DNA of 8,495 nucleotides from Gammaproteobacteria bacterium (GCA_003451715.1 DMJN01000338.1:1-8495), one strand, 5' to 3'. Positions 1-6,232 are shown, counted from the stretch's first letter. The notes: generated from the sequence alone by a model not told the origin. Translations and numbers: made by a program.

Positions 1-458
1 CCGGCCCACAGTTTTTCACCCCATGGGTTGAGCGGAATATCGAAGTCCGGGTTATAAGCTGACAAAGCGCCTTCAGTAAGATTCAGTTTGCCCAGTAGTA
101 TCGCCCCGGCGTCCTGGAGCTTGCTGACAACAGTCGAATCATAATCGGGAACGAAATCGCTGCGAACCCGTAATCCTCCCATGGTTCGGATACCCTGAGT
201 GTAGCAGAGGTCTTTAACGGCAATGGGAATGCCATGCAGTGGTCCACGGTAAAGTCCGGAGCCAATATCCAGTTCTGCACTGTTCGCTTGTTGCAGCGCA
301 CGATCGGCGCATACCGTTGCATAGCTCTTAAGTTGCTTATCCACCGAGTCAATTCGGCTAAGCATGTACTCAGTTAGCTCGACAGGAGAGATCTCTCGGC
401 TTTCGATTTGCCCTGCAATTGAATTAAGACTGGCGTAGTGGATAGAAGAGTGCATCAT
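1..458 (-). CDS. Amidase signature family enzyme, N-terminal part (runs off left edge)
   Basis: Amidase-signature hydrolases cleave C-N amide bonds with a Ser-cis-Ser-Lys triad; the family includes GatA and many catabolic amidases. About 152 residues are visible, starting with tandem Met codons at 458-453, and the frame is open to the window edge. The N-terminal helical region has the family pattern SREISPVELTEYML (about residues 20-33). The catalytic lysine lies in GIPIAVKDL (Lys82), followed by TQGIRTMGG and by DAGAILLGKLNLTEGAL (about 116-132), the usual strand-turn-helix. The glycine/serine-rich segment with the two catalytic serines would lie just beyond the edge, so activity cannot be confirmed. 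GatA is possible, but no gatC or gatB is seen, so a stand-alone amidase is more likely. No Shine-Dalgarno sequence precedes the start, but a TATAAT box lies 7 bases upstream, suggesting a leaderless transcript. The substrate cannot be predicted. Confidence 0.9.
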   Translation of the reverse strand, partial: MMHSSIHYASLNSIAGQIESREISPVELTEYMLSRIDSVDKQLKSYATVCADRALQQANSAELDIGSGLYRGPLHGIPIAVKDLCYTQGIRTMGGLRVRSDFVPDYDSTVVSKLQDAGAILLGKLNLTEGALSAYNPDFDIPLNPWGEKLWA

Positions 459-465
459 GACAGCG

Positions 466-494
466 ATTATAGGTATTCGGAAAAAGCAAGTCGA
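466..494 (-). promoter_or_regulatory. Candidate sigma-70 promoter for the amidase (possibly leaderless)
   Basis: On the minus strand a perfect -10 box TATAAT (466-471) is preceded, after a 17-base spacer, by TCGACT (489-494), which matches 4 of 6 positions of the -35 consensus. The -10 box ends only 7 bases before the amidase ATG. Transcription would therefore begin at or next to the start codon, which fits the missing Shine-Dalgarno sequence. This is a pattern match only. Confidence 0.45.
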
Positions 495-512
495 AAGGAG
501 GACACTAACAGT

Positions 513-541
513 TTGACAAGCTAACTCCAATACGCTTTAAA
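513..541 (+). promoter_or_regulatory. Candidate sigma-70 promoter for the cupin gene
   Basis: A perfect -35 box TTGACA (513-518) is followed after 17 bases by TTTAAA (536-541), which matches 4 of 6 positions of the -10 consensus. It points toward the cupin start at 727, so the transcript would have an unusually long leader of roughly 175-180 bases. Together with the minus-strand promoter at 466-494 it makes 459-726 a divergent regulatory region. I see no convincing gene in that gap. Confidence 0.45.
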
Positions 542-714
542 CACTTCAGCGCTCTCAATCTAATTCTTGAAGAAACTGGTAGTGAAATTGCTACGCCCCC
601 TTCTCTTTCTTTCTGGTACCCTGATTCATGATTGCTCGCCTCGGGAATTGCGCGTATTCTGAGAAGTACGACCAAGAACCGCGCTGCGTGTATTTCTGCA
701 GCATCAGGAAAAAC

Positions 715-720
715 AAGGAG
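715..720 (+). promoter_or_regulatory. Ribosome binding site deciding the cupin start
   Basis: AAGGAG sits 6 bases before the ATG at 727. The same frame is open back to an ATG at 628, but that start has no Shine-Dalgarno sequence and would place 33 unrelated residues ahead of an intact signal peptide. The 727 start is therefore preferred. Confidence 0.85.
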
Positions 721-726
721 CACTCC

Positions 727-1365
727 ATGACCAGATGCATCAAACTCACCCTACTAACAATTTTATTCCCCCTTTACTCAACAGCGATGGCGCAAAGCGA
801 TCAGACCTATGCCACCTATATCACTGAAGAACAATGGCAAATGGTTAATGAACTGGGGGGCGTAGATCGACAGATTGTCAGCCGGGACATCGGCAAACTG
901 AATCTTTCGGTTGGTATTATTCACCGCAATGCGGTCGAGCGAGGCAGCGGTCGGGCCAATGAGAATCCAGCTCGCCCCTGCGGCACAACAGACAATAGCC
1001 GCAACAGCAATGCACGCGGCATCATGCATATAAACCAGACTGAAACCTACTACATAGCCTCCGGTTCCGGCACCCTGGTGACAGGTGGAGAAATCTATAA
1101 CGGCAGCGCATCGGCACCGGAGGGCGCGGTGACCACTGTGCTCAATGGACCTTCTTGCAGCGGCCTGATCGTCGGTGACTGGATCGCCAAACATGTCAAG
1201 GAAGGGGACATTATCATCATCCCCGCCGGTACTCCTCATGGCTGGTTGGAGGTACCTGTGCACGTGGACTACCTGAGTGTACGTCCCGATCCAGATCGCG
1301 TGTTGGCAGACGATTACATCAATCCTGCACTGGGACCAGACTTTCAGATACGCACTGAAGATTGA
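727..1365 (+). CDS. Secreted or periplasmic cupin-domain protein
   Basis: A 212-residue protein with a Sec-type signal peptide: MTRCIK, then a hydrophobic stretch to about residue 20, and a likely cut after AMA or AMAQ near residues 22-23. The C-terminal half is a single cupin beta-barrel. Motif 1 is around MHINQTETYYIASGSG (100-115) and motif 2 is GDIIIIPAGTPHGW (160-173). Aligning motif 1 by its conserved Glu106, His101 matches the second His of the usual HxH pair and the first His is replaced by Ile99. His101, Glu106 and His171 remain as potential metal ligands. Cys85 and Cys144 could form a disulfide after export. The gene ends in tandem stops (TGA TAA) and is followed by a strong terminator, so it looks monocistronic. 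Cupins include dioxygenases, isomerases and binding proteins, so the reaction is unknown. The domain call is firm and the function is open. Confidence 0.85.
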   Translation: MTRCIKLTLLTILFPLYSTAMAQSDQTYATYITEEQWQMVNELGGVDRQIVSRDIGKLNLSVGIIHRNAVERGSGRANENPARPCGTTDNSRNSNARGIMHINQTETYYIASGSGTLVTGGEIYNGSASAPEGAVTTVLNGPSCSGLIVGDWIAKHVKEGDIIIIPAGTPHGWLEVPVHVDYLSVRPDPDRVLADDYINPALGPDFQIRTED

Positions 1366-1401
1366 TAAAGGGACATCGTAGCAATCATTAAGGAAACAAG
1401 G

Positions 1402-1440
1402 AGAGGCGGTGGAGTTTAGGGATCCACCGCCTCTATTTAT
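1402..1440 (+). terminator. Rho-independent terminator after the cupin gene
   Basis: A perfect 12-bp GC-rich stem (1402-1413 with 1423-1434) and a 9-base loop are followed by the T-rich run ATTTATTTT. It lies 37 bases after the cupin stop and separates that gene from the downstream transporter. Confidence 0.88.
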
Positions 1441-1487
1441 TTTGCTTCTAAGTTCCACGCATTTTCAACAGCAGTTTTGAACTCACT

Positions 1488-2426
1488 ATGGCCTCTTCTC
1501 GAAAACTTGTTATCTACGCCGCTCTGATCGGCAACTCCCTGATCGCGGTGATGAAGTTTATTGCAGCCTTCGTAACTGGAAGCTCGGCGATGTTTTCCGA
1601 GGGAATACACTCAGTCGTAGATACCGGCAATCAGGTGCTGTTGCTGTATGGATTGAAGCAATCGAAGAAACCCGCAGATGATCGTTTCCCGTTTGGCCAT
1701 GGCAAGGAAATTTATTTCTGGAGTTTTGTCGTCGCCATCATGATCTTTGCCGTCGGCGCAGGTATTTCGATTTACGAGGGAATTCATAGACTGAGCGAAC
1801 CTGCACCACTGGAAAACATCGGGGTTAACTATATCGTGCTGGGGCTTGCGATTGTCTTCGAGGGTGGTGCCTGGGGTTTTGCCTACAAGGAATTTAAGCA
1901 GGCAAAGGGGAAAATCGGATTCATAGAAGCGGTAAAACGCGGCAAGGATCCCTCCTTGTTTGTCGTGCTGTTCGAAGACTCAGCAGCCATGCTGGGTTTA
2001 TTGGTGGCACTGCTGGCAACAGCACTTACGCAGTTGACTGGCAACCTGTACTTCGATGGAGTGGCCTCGATAGTGATCGGCTTGATACTCGCCGGTACAG
2101 CGATGTGGTTAGCACTTGAAACCAAGGGCCTGTTGATAGGTGAGAGCGCAGACAATGCGGTTGTTGACGGCATTAAACGACTCGCCAATGGAATTGGCGC
2201 CGTCGATCACGTCAATGAAGTTCTGACTATGCACATGGGGCCAGACTTTATCCTGGTCAATATAAGTGTCGAGTTCATCGATGCGGCGACAGCCAATGAC
2301 ATTGAAGACGCCGTTGCGACGCTCGATGAATCGATCAAGGCAGAATATTCCAACGTGCAACGCGTGTTCGTCGAGGGAGAAGCCAGGCATTCTATTCTGA
2401 AAAATCCCGAGGCTCCCTCTGCTTAA
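1488..2426 (+). CDS. Cation diffusion facilitator (CDF) family transporter, ZnT9/SLC30A9-like subgroup
   Basis: A 312-residue inner-membrane protein expected to export divalent cations (Zn, Fe, Co, Mn or similar) by proton antiport. Six hydrophobic segments are visible at about 8-30, 40-57, 76-95, 112-133, 156-182 and 188-208, followed by a cytoplasmic C-terminal domain (about 215-300). TM2 has SEGIHSVVDTGNQ, with His41 and Asp45 as the HxxxD metal site and Glu38 where many CDFs have Asp. The loop after it contains FPFGHGKE (His71). TM5 has LFEDSAAMLG (Glu163, Asp164) in place of the usual HxxxD, a pattern I associate with the SLC30A9-like branch. Length is normal for CDFs. No strong Shine-Dalgarno sequence precedes the ATG, but the start fits the expected N-terminus. 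It lies downstream of a terminator, so it probably has its own promoter. Metal specificity is not predictable. Confidence 0.93.
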   Translation: MASSRKLVIYAALIGNSLIAVMKFIAAFVTGSSAMFSEGIHSVVDTGNQVLLLYGLKQSKKPADDRFPFGHGKEIYFWSFVVAIMIFAVGAGISIYEGIHRLSEPAPLENIGVNYIVLGLAIVFEGGAWGFAYKEFKQAKGKIGFIEAVKRGKDPSLFVVLFEDSAAMLGLLVALLATALTQLTGNLYFDGVASIVIGLILAGTAMWLALETKGLLIGESADNAVVDGIKRLANGIGAVDHVNEVLTMHMGPDFILVNISVEFIDAATANDIEDAVATLDESIKAEYSNVQRVFVEGEARHSILKNPEAPSA

Positions 2427-2482
2427 GTGCATAGCCACTCTTGCTTACAGCAAGATCACTAAACGGGAATCTGTCGGATCCA

Positions 2483-3022
2483 CTAATCGGATTGAGACAG
2501 TTCCCAGTTGACATCCCGCTCATCCAGCGCACGGGTCCAGCAAGCAAACTCCAGCATGATTCCGTCTGGATCAAGGAAATAGATTGATCGTACAAAAGTG
2601 GTATCGGTAATAGTTGGGCTGGCCTGTTGTGGAGAATCATCGTGATTCACCACTTTGGTGACTTCCACGCCGGCGTCTTCGAGTCGTTGCTGGTATTCCT
2701 CGATCTTCTGCTCCGGTACATCAAGGGCGATGTGATTCATGGAGGCATGGGCAGAGGTAATCGAGCCTTTGCCTATCAACGCCGCCGGGTGAGTGACGCC
2801 GGGCTGACTCTCGGGAGCATCGGCAAACCAGAAGAAGGCCAGTGAGTCCCCCTTGCCGATATCGAAGAAGAAATGCTGGCCCATGCCATTCGGCAGATCG
2901 ATAGTCTTAGTCAAAGGCATGCCCAGTACGCCTGTGTAAAAATCAACAGTGCGCTGCATGTCCTTGCAGACCAGTGCCAGGTGATTGACACCGCGTATCT
3001 CAAACTTTTCATTGCTTGGCAT
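2483..3022 (-). CDS. VOC (glyoxalase/bleomycin-resistance/dioxygenase fold) protein
   Basis: A vicinal-oxygen-chelate protein made of paired beta-alpha-beta-beta-beta modules, acting as a cytoplasmic metalloenzyme or binding protein. In the numbering from the upstream ATG at 3028 (181 residues), the first module starts at VNHLALVCKDM, with FYTGVLGMPL following. The second starts at MNHIALDVP and ends with YFLDPDGIMLEFACW. His16, His99 and Glu160 form the usual two-His-one-carboxylate set seen in extradiol dioxygenases and related VOC enzymes. GAGGA (3029-3033) touches the ATG at 3028 but is 6 bases from the ATG at 3022, so 3022 (179 residues) is preferred. It is divergent from the CMD-like gene across a shared promoter region and convergent with the CDF gene. 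The fold and metal site are clear. Whether it is a glyoxalase, dioxygenase or another VOC enzyme is unresolved. Confidence 0.9.
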   Translation of the reverse strand: MPSNEKFEIRGVNHLALVCKDMQRTVDFYTGVLGMPLTKTIDLPNGMGQHFFFDIGKGDSLAFFWFADAPESQPGVTHPAALIGKGSITSAHASMNHIALDVPEQKIEEYQQRLEDAGVEVTKVVNHDDSPQQASPTITDTTFVRSIYFLDPDGIMLEFACWTRALDERDVNWELSQSD

Positions 3023-3028
3023 GGTCAT

Positions 3029-3033
3029 TCCTC
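3029..3033 (-). promoter_or_regulatory. Ribosome binding site deciding the VOC start
   Basis: On the minus strand GAGGA directly abuts the upstream ATG (3028-3026), which is too close for normal initiation. It lies 6 bases before the second in-frame ATG (3022-3020), which favours the shorter protein. Confidence 0.65.
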
Positions 3034-3043
3034 AGCAGCAAAC

Positions 3044-3087
3044 ACAGTACTGTATGATTGACAATCTGCTTGCAAAGTCAATACCTT
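3044..3087. promoter_or_regulatory. Divergent promoter/operator region between VOC and CMD-like genes
   Basis: Three elements overlap here. First, a perfect 10-bp palindrome ACAGTACTGT lies at 3044-3053. Second, a plus-strand consensus -35 TTGACA is at 3058-3063; its possible -10 boxes near 3080-3087 match only 3 of 6 positions. Third, a minus-strand TTGACT (3076-3081) has a 4-of-6 -10 candidate AATCAT 16 bases downstream. TTGAC (3058-3062) and GTCAA (3077-3081) also form an inverted repeat. The arrangement suggests face-to-face promoters under one regulator. No regulator gene is in the window. Confidence 0.4.
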
Positions 3088-3137
3088 TCCAGCCACATAG
3101 AGTTAGTACACATCGATGAATTATTGCGGGAGCACCC

Positions 3138-3788
3138 ATGCCAAGGCTAAGAGAAGTATCCAGGAAAGACGCGAATGAAACTATTCTTAAATACTACGAT
3201 GCGCTGTTTGCTGACAGAGATCCGGTCGAAGAGCCGGGCACTGCAACCGGTACACCTGGAAATTGGTGGACCGTGTTTGCGCTGGTACCGTATGTCTTTG
3301 AACATGCCACCAGGCATTTCGGCATGTTTGGTATGTTCGCGGACAAGAGCGTCAGCCAGCTCGACGCAAAAGTGCGGGAACTGGGCATACTGCGGGCCGG
3401 CTATACCCAGGGGAGCCAGTTTGTATTCTCCCAACACTGCAAGGCGGCACGGCGTTTCGGCTTAAGTGACGAGAAAATTGCGGCGATTCCATTCTGGTCA
3501 GTGTCGGAGTATTTCGATGAGAAAGAGCGCGCCGTGCTCGCCTGGACCGATGCCCTGATTCTGCAGGGTGGTCGCGCCTCGGATGAGTTATTCGATGCAT
3601 TACATGGCTTTCTTTCCGATGAGGATATCCTGGAACTCACCTATCACGTCATGGGTTATAACCTGCACGCAGTTTGCTGCAAGGCATTGCGGCTGGAGTA
3701 TGATGACGTTCCGGAACGTATTCGGGAACTGCCGATACCGGAAGGCGGGGCAGTGGCAGACTGGGCTGGCAAAGCCTGGTCAGACTGA
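3138..3788 (+). CDS. Carboxymuconolactone decarboxylase (CMD)/AhpD-like family protein
   Basis: A 216-residue, mostly helical cytoplasmic protein. The CMD core is at about residues 76-115: LDAKVRELGILRAG, then SQFVFSQHCKAARRFGLSDEKI. The family C-terminal repeat follows (ERAVLAWTDAL at about 130-140, then SDEDILELTYHVMGYNLHAV at about 160-179). His100 of the core is present. The CxxC pair of AhpD peroxidases is absent, and Val96 and Phe97 occupy the positions that are commonly Glu-Trp in relatives. Alkylhydroperoxidase activity is therefore not expected, and the decarboxylase activity of the family's namesake is not supported either. GGGAG (3128-3132) lies 5 bases before the ATG. It is divergent from the VOC gene, so the two may be co-regulated and act on the same compound (inference). 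It converges with the lyase gene with a 26-base gap. Confidence 0.87.
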   Translation: MPRLREVSRKDANETILKYYDALFADRDPVEEPGTATGTPGNWWTVFALVPYVFEHATRHFGMFGMFADKSVSQLDAKVRELGILRAGYTQGSQFVFSQHCKAARRFGLSDEKIAAIPFWSVSEYFDEKERAVLAWTDALILQGGRASDELFDALHGFLSDEDILELTYHVMGYNLHAVCCKALRLEYDDVPERIRELPIPEGGAVADWAGKAWSD

Positions 3789-3814
3789 ACTGAAACCTGC
3801 AGCATGGGTCGGCC

Positions 3815-4642
3815 TCAGTTGTAATCTGCTAGCCCAAGCAGCTCATTATAAGCCTGGAACGACAGCCTCGGTGGTGCACTTTCTGATGGATTGGATGCAG
3901 TAAGCGATGCATAGCTCTGCTGCAATGTTTTAGTCGCCGCCAGCAAGGCGCTGACCGGCCGCAGGATGAGTTGGTAACCGAGTTCGGCTAATTCGGATGT
4001 GGTCAGTTCGGGAGTCTTGCCATCCTCGACCATGTTGGCAACGAGTACAGTTTCTGGAAAGGATTGCTTGATGACTTTCATTTCGGCAACCGACCGGGGT
4101 GCTTCAATAAAGAGTATATCCGCGCCAGCATTCAGAAAAGCCTCTCCCCGCCTCAGCGCCTCATCGAGATCATGGGTTGCCCGGCTGTCGGTACGGGCAA
4201 TGATCAGGAATTGATCGGAGTTGCGCGAGCGCGCAGCCATTGCAAGCTTAGCTACAGCCTCCTCGAGATCGACCACCTCCTTGTTATCCATGTGACCGCA
4301 ACGCTTGGGGCTTACCTGGTCTTCCAGCTGTATACACTGCACACCGGCCTGTTCATAGGCATTCACCAGCTCAGCGACCGCGAGCTCATCGCCATAGCCA
4401 TTATCCCCGTCGGCGATGAGTGGTGTATCGCCAACGGCGGCGACAATCTGGCTTGCACGTTCGATCATCTCCCTGGCTGACACCAGACCGATATCCGGCT
4501 TGCCCAATAGCGAACCCGCCACGCCAAAGCCGGACATGTACAGTGCTTTGAAGCCGGCCTGTTTCGCGATGAGTGCCGAGAGCGCATCGTAAGTCCCGGG
4601 CACTACCAGGGTTTCCTCTGAAACTAGCAGCTCGCTTAGCAT
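3815..4642 (-). CDS. Isocitrate lyase/PEP mutase superfamily enzyme, methylisocitrate-lyase-like
   Basis: A 275-residue TIM-barrel enzyme of the superfamily that makes or breaks C-C or P-C bonds next to a carboxylate, using Mg2+. It resembles PrpB: VPGTYDALSALIAKQAGF (14-31), substrate loop SGFGVAGSLLGKPDIGL (37-53), Mg-binding ADGDNGYG (Asp78, Asp80), QLEDQV (Glu107), and the lyase loop SPKRCGH with catalytic-type Cys115. IIARTDS (Arg150) and NMVEDGKTP follow. The intact KRCGH argues for a lyase rather than PEP mutase or oxaloacetate decarboxylase. No prpC, prpD or aconitase gene is nearby, so 2-methylisocitrate is only a guess. The protein is about 20 residues shorter than E. coli PrpB. An in-frame stop lies two codons before the ATG, fixing the start. 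Only a weak, close purine stretch (AGGCGG) precedes it, and the start lies inside the end of a small membrane ORF, suggesting coupled translation. Confidence 0.92.
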   Translation of the reverse strand: MLSELLVSEETLVVPGTYDALSALIAKQAGFKALYMSGFGVAGSLLGKPDIGLVSAREMIERASQIVAAVGDTPLIADGDNGYGDELAVAELVNAYEQAGVQCIQLEDQVSPKRCGHMDNKEVVDLEEAVAKLAMAARSRNSDQFLIIARTDSRATHDLDEALRRGEAFLNAGADILFIEAPRSVAEMKVIKQSFPETVLVANMVEDGKTPELTTSELAELGYQLILRPVSALLAATKTLQQSYASLTASNPSESAPPRLSFQAYNELLGLADYN

Positions 4643-4758
4643 GACCGCCTAATTGCCCGCAGCACTAGCCGGCAGTCGATAATCCAGAGGAGGATCCCGG
4701 TCTCCCAAATAATGCTTGAAAGCATAAATAAAGCAATGAGAAACCTGAGTCTCAACAT
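4636..4758 (-). CDS. Probable 40-residue membrane protein translationally coupled to the lyase
   Basis: An unrecognised small ORF: MLRLRFLIALFMLSSIIWET, then a second hydrophobic run (GILLWII) and a basic tail with four arginines ending RRSC. It reads as one transmembrane segment (about residues 6-27) with positive charge at both ends. GGAGG (4766-4770) lies 7 bases before its ATG and is a much better ribosome site than that of the following gene. Its TAA stop overlaps the lyase start (ATGCTAA), so ribosomes finishing here could reinitiate on the lyase. The frame extends back to an ATG at 4851, but that has no such site. It could be a real membrane peptide or a leader ORF controlling lyase translation. 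No homologue is known to me; the evidence is the Shine-Dalgarno site, the overlap and the hydrophobicity. Confidence 0.5.
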   Translation of the reverse strand: MLRLRFLIALFMLSSIIWETGILLWIIDCRLVLRAIRRSC

Positions 4759-4765
4759 GATGAAG

Positions 4766-4770
4766 CCTCC
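4766..4770 (-). promoter_or_regulatory. Strong Shine-Dalgarno site for the small membrane ORF
   Basis: GGAGG on the minus strand with a 7-base spacer to the ATG at 4758. No other start codon in any frame lies at a suitable distance, which is the main support for translation of the 40-residue ORF. Confidence 0.6.
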
Positions 4771-4826
4771 GTGTTGTACAGCTGCAACTCTAGCTGGAGT
4801 CGGGAAGGAAGGGAATAATGGGGCAC

Positions 4827-4865
4827 AAAAAAAGGACGGGAGGACTAACACTAATCCTGCCGCCC
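4827..4865 (-). terminator. Rho-independent terminator after the PLP enzyme pair
   Basis: On the minus strand a long GC-rich hairpin (4834-4865) has an 11-position base stem with one C-C mismatch and one G-U pair, then several inner A-U and G-U pairs. It is followed directly by seven Ts (4833-4827). It begins 14 bases after the MalY-like gene stop and insulates the downstream small ORF and lyase, which therefore need their own promoter between 4771 and 4826. I do not see a convincing one there. Confidence 0.9.
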
Positions 4866-4879
4866 TCTGTTTGACCCGG

Positions 4880-6232
4880 TTAAACCTTGCGAACAGCCTC
4901 AGCCATGGCGTCGAATACGTCTCTTAACACGAGCCGGGAGGAGGCAACATTCATGCGCATATGGCCCTCACCACCGGCGCCATAAGAAGAACCCGGATTG
5001 AGGTAGACGCCCGACTTGTGAGTGAGCCAGTCCTGGAAATTGGCTTCGGGGGTGTCTCTGCCATGCTGTGCCAGGTCATCGGGATCGATAGCAGCAATCA
5101 CTCTGCTGAAATCCAGGAACGTCATGAAGGTACCTTCGTTCCGTGTATAACCGATGCTGGGCATATGCTCCTTGATATAACTCTCAACAAAATGATGGTT
5201 GTCATCCAGATAGACATTGGCCTGATCAAACCAGCCCGCACCATTTTGATAGGCCGCTTCGTTGGCGACTACACCCAGGGTGCTGAGTTCAGCACGGTGG
5301 TACTGATTGACACGGGATAGCATGATAGGATTCTTGGAATAAAAGTAAGCATTCTTCATGGCCGCCAGGTTAAAAGTCTTGCTGATGGCATTGAAAGAGA
5401 CGCTGTTATTAACCACGGCTTCATCCGGCACGCTGGCAAACGGTGTGTACTTATGAGCGCTGCGTATTACGTCGGAATGAATCTCGTCCGCCAGCACGAC
5501 GACGTCATGCTCAAGAGCCAGGCGACCCATGCGTAACAATTCGTCCTGAGTCCATACATTACCCGTAGGATTCTGTGGGTTGCAGACAATCATCGCCCGC
5601 ACGTCTGGCGTCATCTTCGACTCCAGGTCTTCCCAATCGACCTCATAACGACCGTTCACGTAACGCATTTGACTGTCTATAGTCTCCACCCGCGCGGCAC
5701 GAGCCATGGAGTAGAATCCGGAATAGCAGGGACTGGTCAACAGTACTTTATTACCGATCGGCACGAAGGAGCGCAAGGCGGCAATAACGCCCGGGTAGAC
5801 ACCATCGGAAATAGTGATAGAGACAGGATCGAGGTCCACCCCATGGCGCTCACCATTCCAGTTTACGATGCCATCGCGCAATGGCTGGGACGTGCTCAGA
5901 TAACCCCAGTTATGGTGTAGAACGCGTTCGGTGAGCGCTTCGGTAATGCAGGGAGCACACTCGAAATCCATGGAGGCCACACCCATGCCATATTTAAAGA
6001 CGCCGTCAGGATAACGTCGAGCGGGGGAATCCCAGCGCGAACAGTTGCTGCCAACTCGATTATAGGGCGTATCGAAGTCGTATTTGCCACCGGCCAGAAG
6101 TGGAATGCTCGATGAGCTTTGTGCGGCGGCGGTACTGGCTCCGGTGGCAACGGCGCCGGCGGCACCTGCCAGTGCAGTCATGCCAGCACCCTTGATAAAG
6201 TTTCTTCTATTCAGTTCGGCGATCTTTGACAT
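4880..6232 (-). CDS. Tat-exported PLP-dependent aminotransferase-fold enzyme, MalY/PatB-like
   Basis: A 450-residue protein with a twin-arginine signal peptide: NRRNFIKG (8-15), a hydrophobic Ala/Gly stretch to about 37, and likely cleavage at AAA-QS (37/38). The mature part is a complete fold-type-I PLP enzyme of the MalY/PatB branch of class I/II aminotransferases, typically C-S beta-lyases. Visible are KYGMGVASMDFECAP (80-94), NWGYL (108-112), DGVYPGVIAALRSF (143-156), Tyr170, CNPQNPTGN with Asn221, ADEIHSD with Asp249, the Schiff-base lysine in SFNAISKTF (Lys285) and the carboxylate-binding arginine in GHMRMNV (Arg426). All key residues are present. AAGGGAG (6238-6244) lies 5 bases before the ATG. 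Tat export fits an enzyme folded around cytoplasmic PLP. It follows the HisC-like gene by 102 bases and ends before a strong terminator. Aminotransferase or racemase activity is also possible; the substrate is unknown. Confidence 0.92.
   Translation of the reverse strand: MSKIAELNRRNFIKGAGMTALAGAAGAVATGASTAAAQSSSSIPLLAGGKYDFDTPYNRVGSNCSRWDSPARRYPDGVFKYGMGVASMDFECAPCITEALTERVLHHNWGYLSTSQPLRDGIVNWNGERHGVDLDPVSITISDGVYPGVIAALRSFVPIGNKVLLTSPCYSGFYSMARAARVETIDSQMRYVNGRYEVDWEDLESKMTPDVRAMIVCNPQNPTGNVWTQDELLRMGRLALEHDVVVLADEIHSDVIRSAHKYTPFASVPDEAVVNNSVSFNAISKTFNLAAMKNAYFYSKNPIMLSRVNQYHRAELSTLGVVANEAAYQNGAGWFDQANVYLDDNHHFVESYIKEHMPSIGYTRNEGTFMTFLDFSRVIAAIDPDDLAQHGRDTPEANFQDWLTHKSGVYLNPGSSYGAGGEGHMRMNVASSRLVLRDVFDAMAEAVRKV

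Noticed and set aside
496..501. AGGAGG on the plus strand resembling a ribosome binding site
   Set aside because: Only a TTG at suitable distance follows and it meets a stop within four codons; no ORF is served.
505..723. Minus-strand 72-residue open frame in the divergent intergenic region
   Set aside because: No ribosome site, no recognisable composition or motif, and it overlaps the cupin promoter and leader.
628..726. N-terminal extension of the cupin frame to an ATG at 628
   Set aside because: No Shine-Dalgarno sequence before 628, and the extension would bury an intact signal peptide. The ATG at 727 has AAGGAG at 6 bases.
2439..2455. TCTTGC-5-GCAAGA hairpin between the convergent CDF and VOC genes as a terminator
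   Set aside because: Only 6 bp and no T tract on either strand; too weak to call.
3815..4642. Naming the lyase prpB
   Set aside because: The KRCGH motif fits, but the protein is shorter and no methylcitrate-cycle genes are adjacent; related lyases share the motif.
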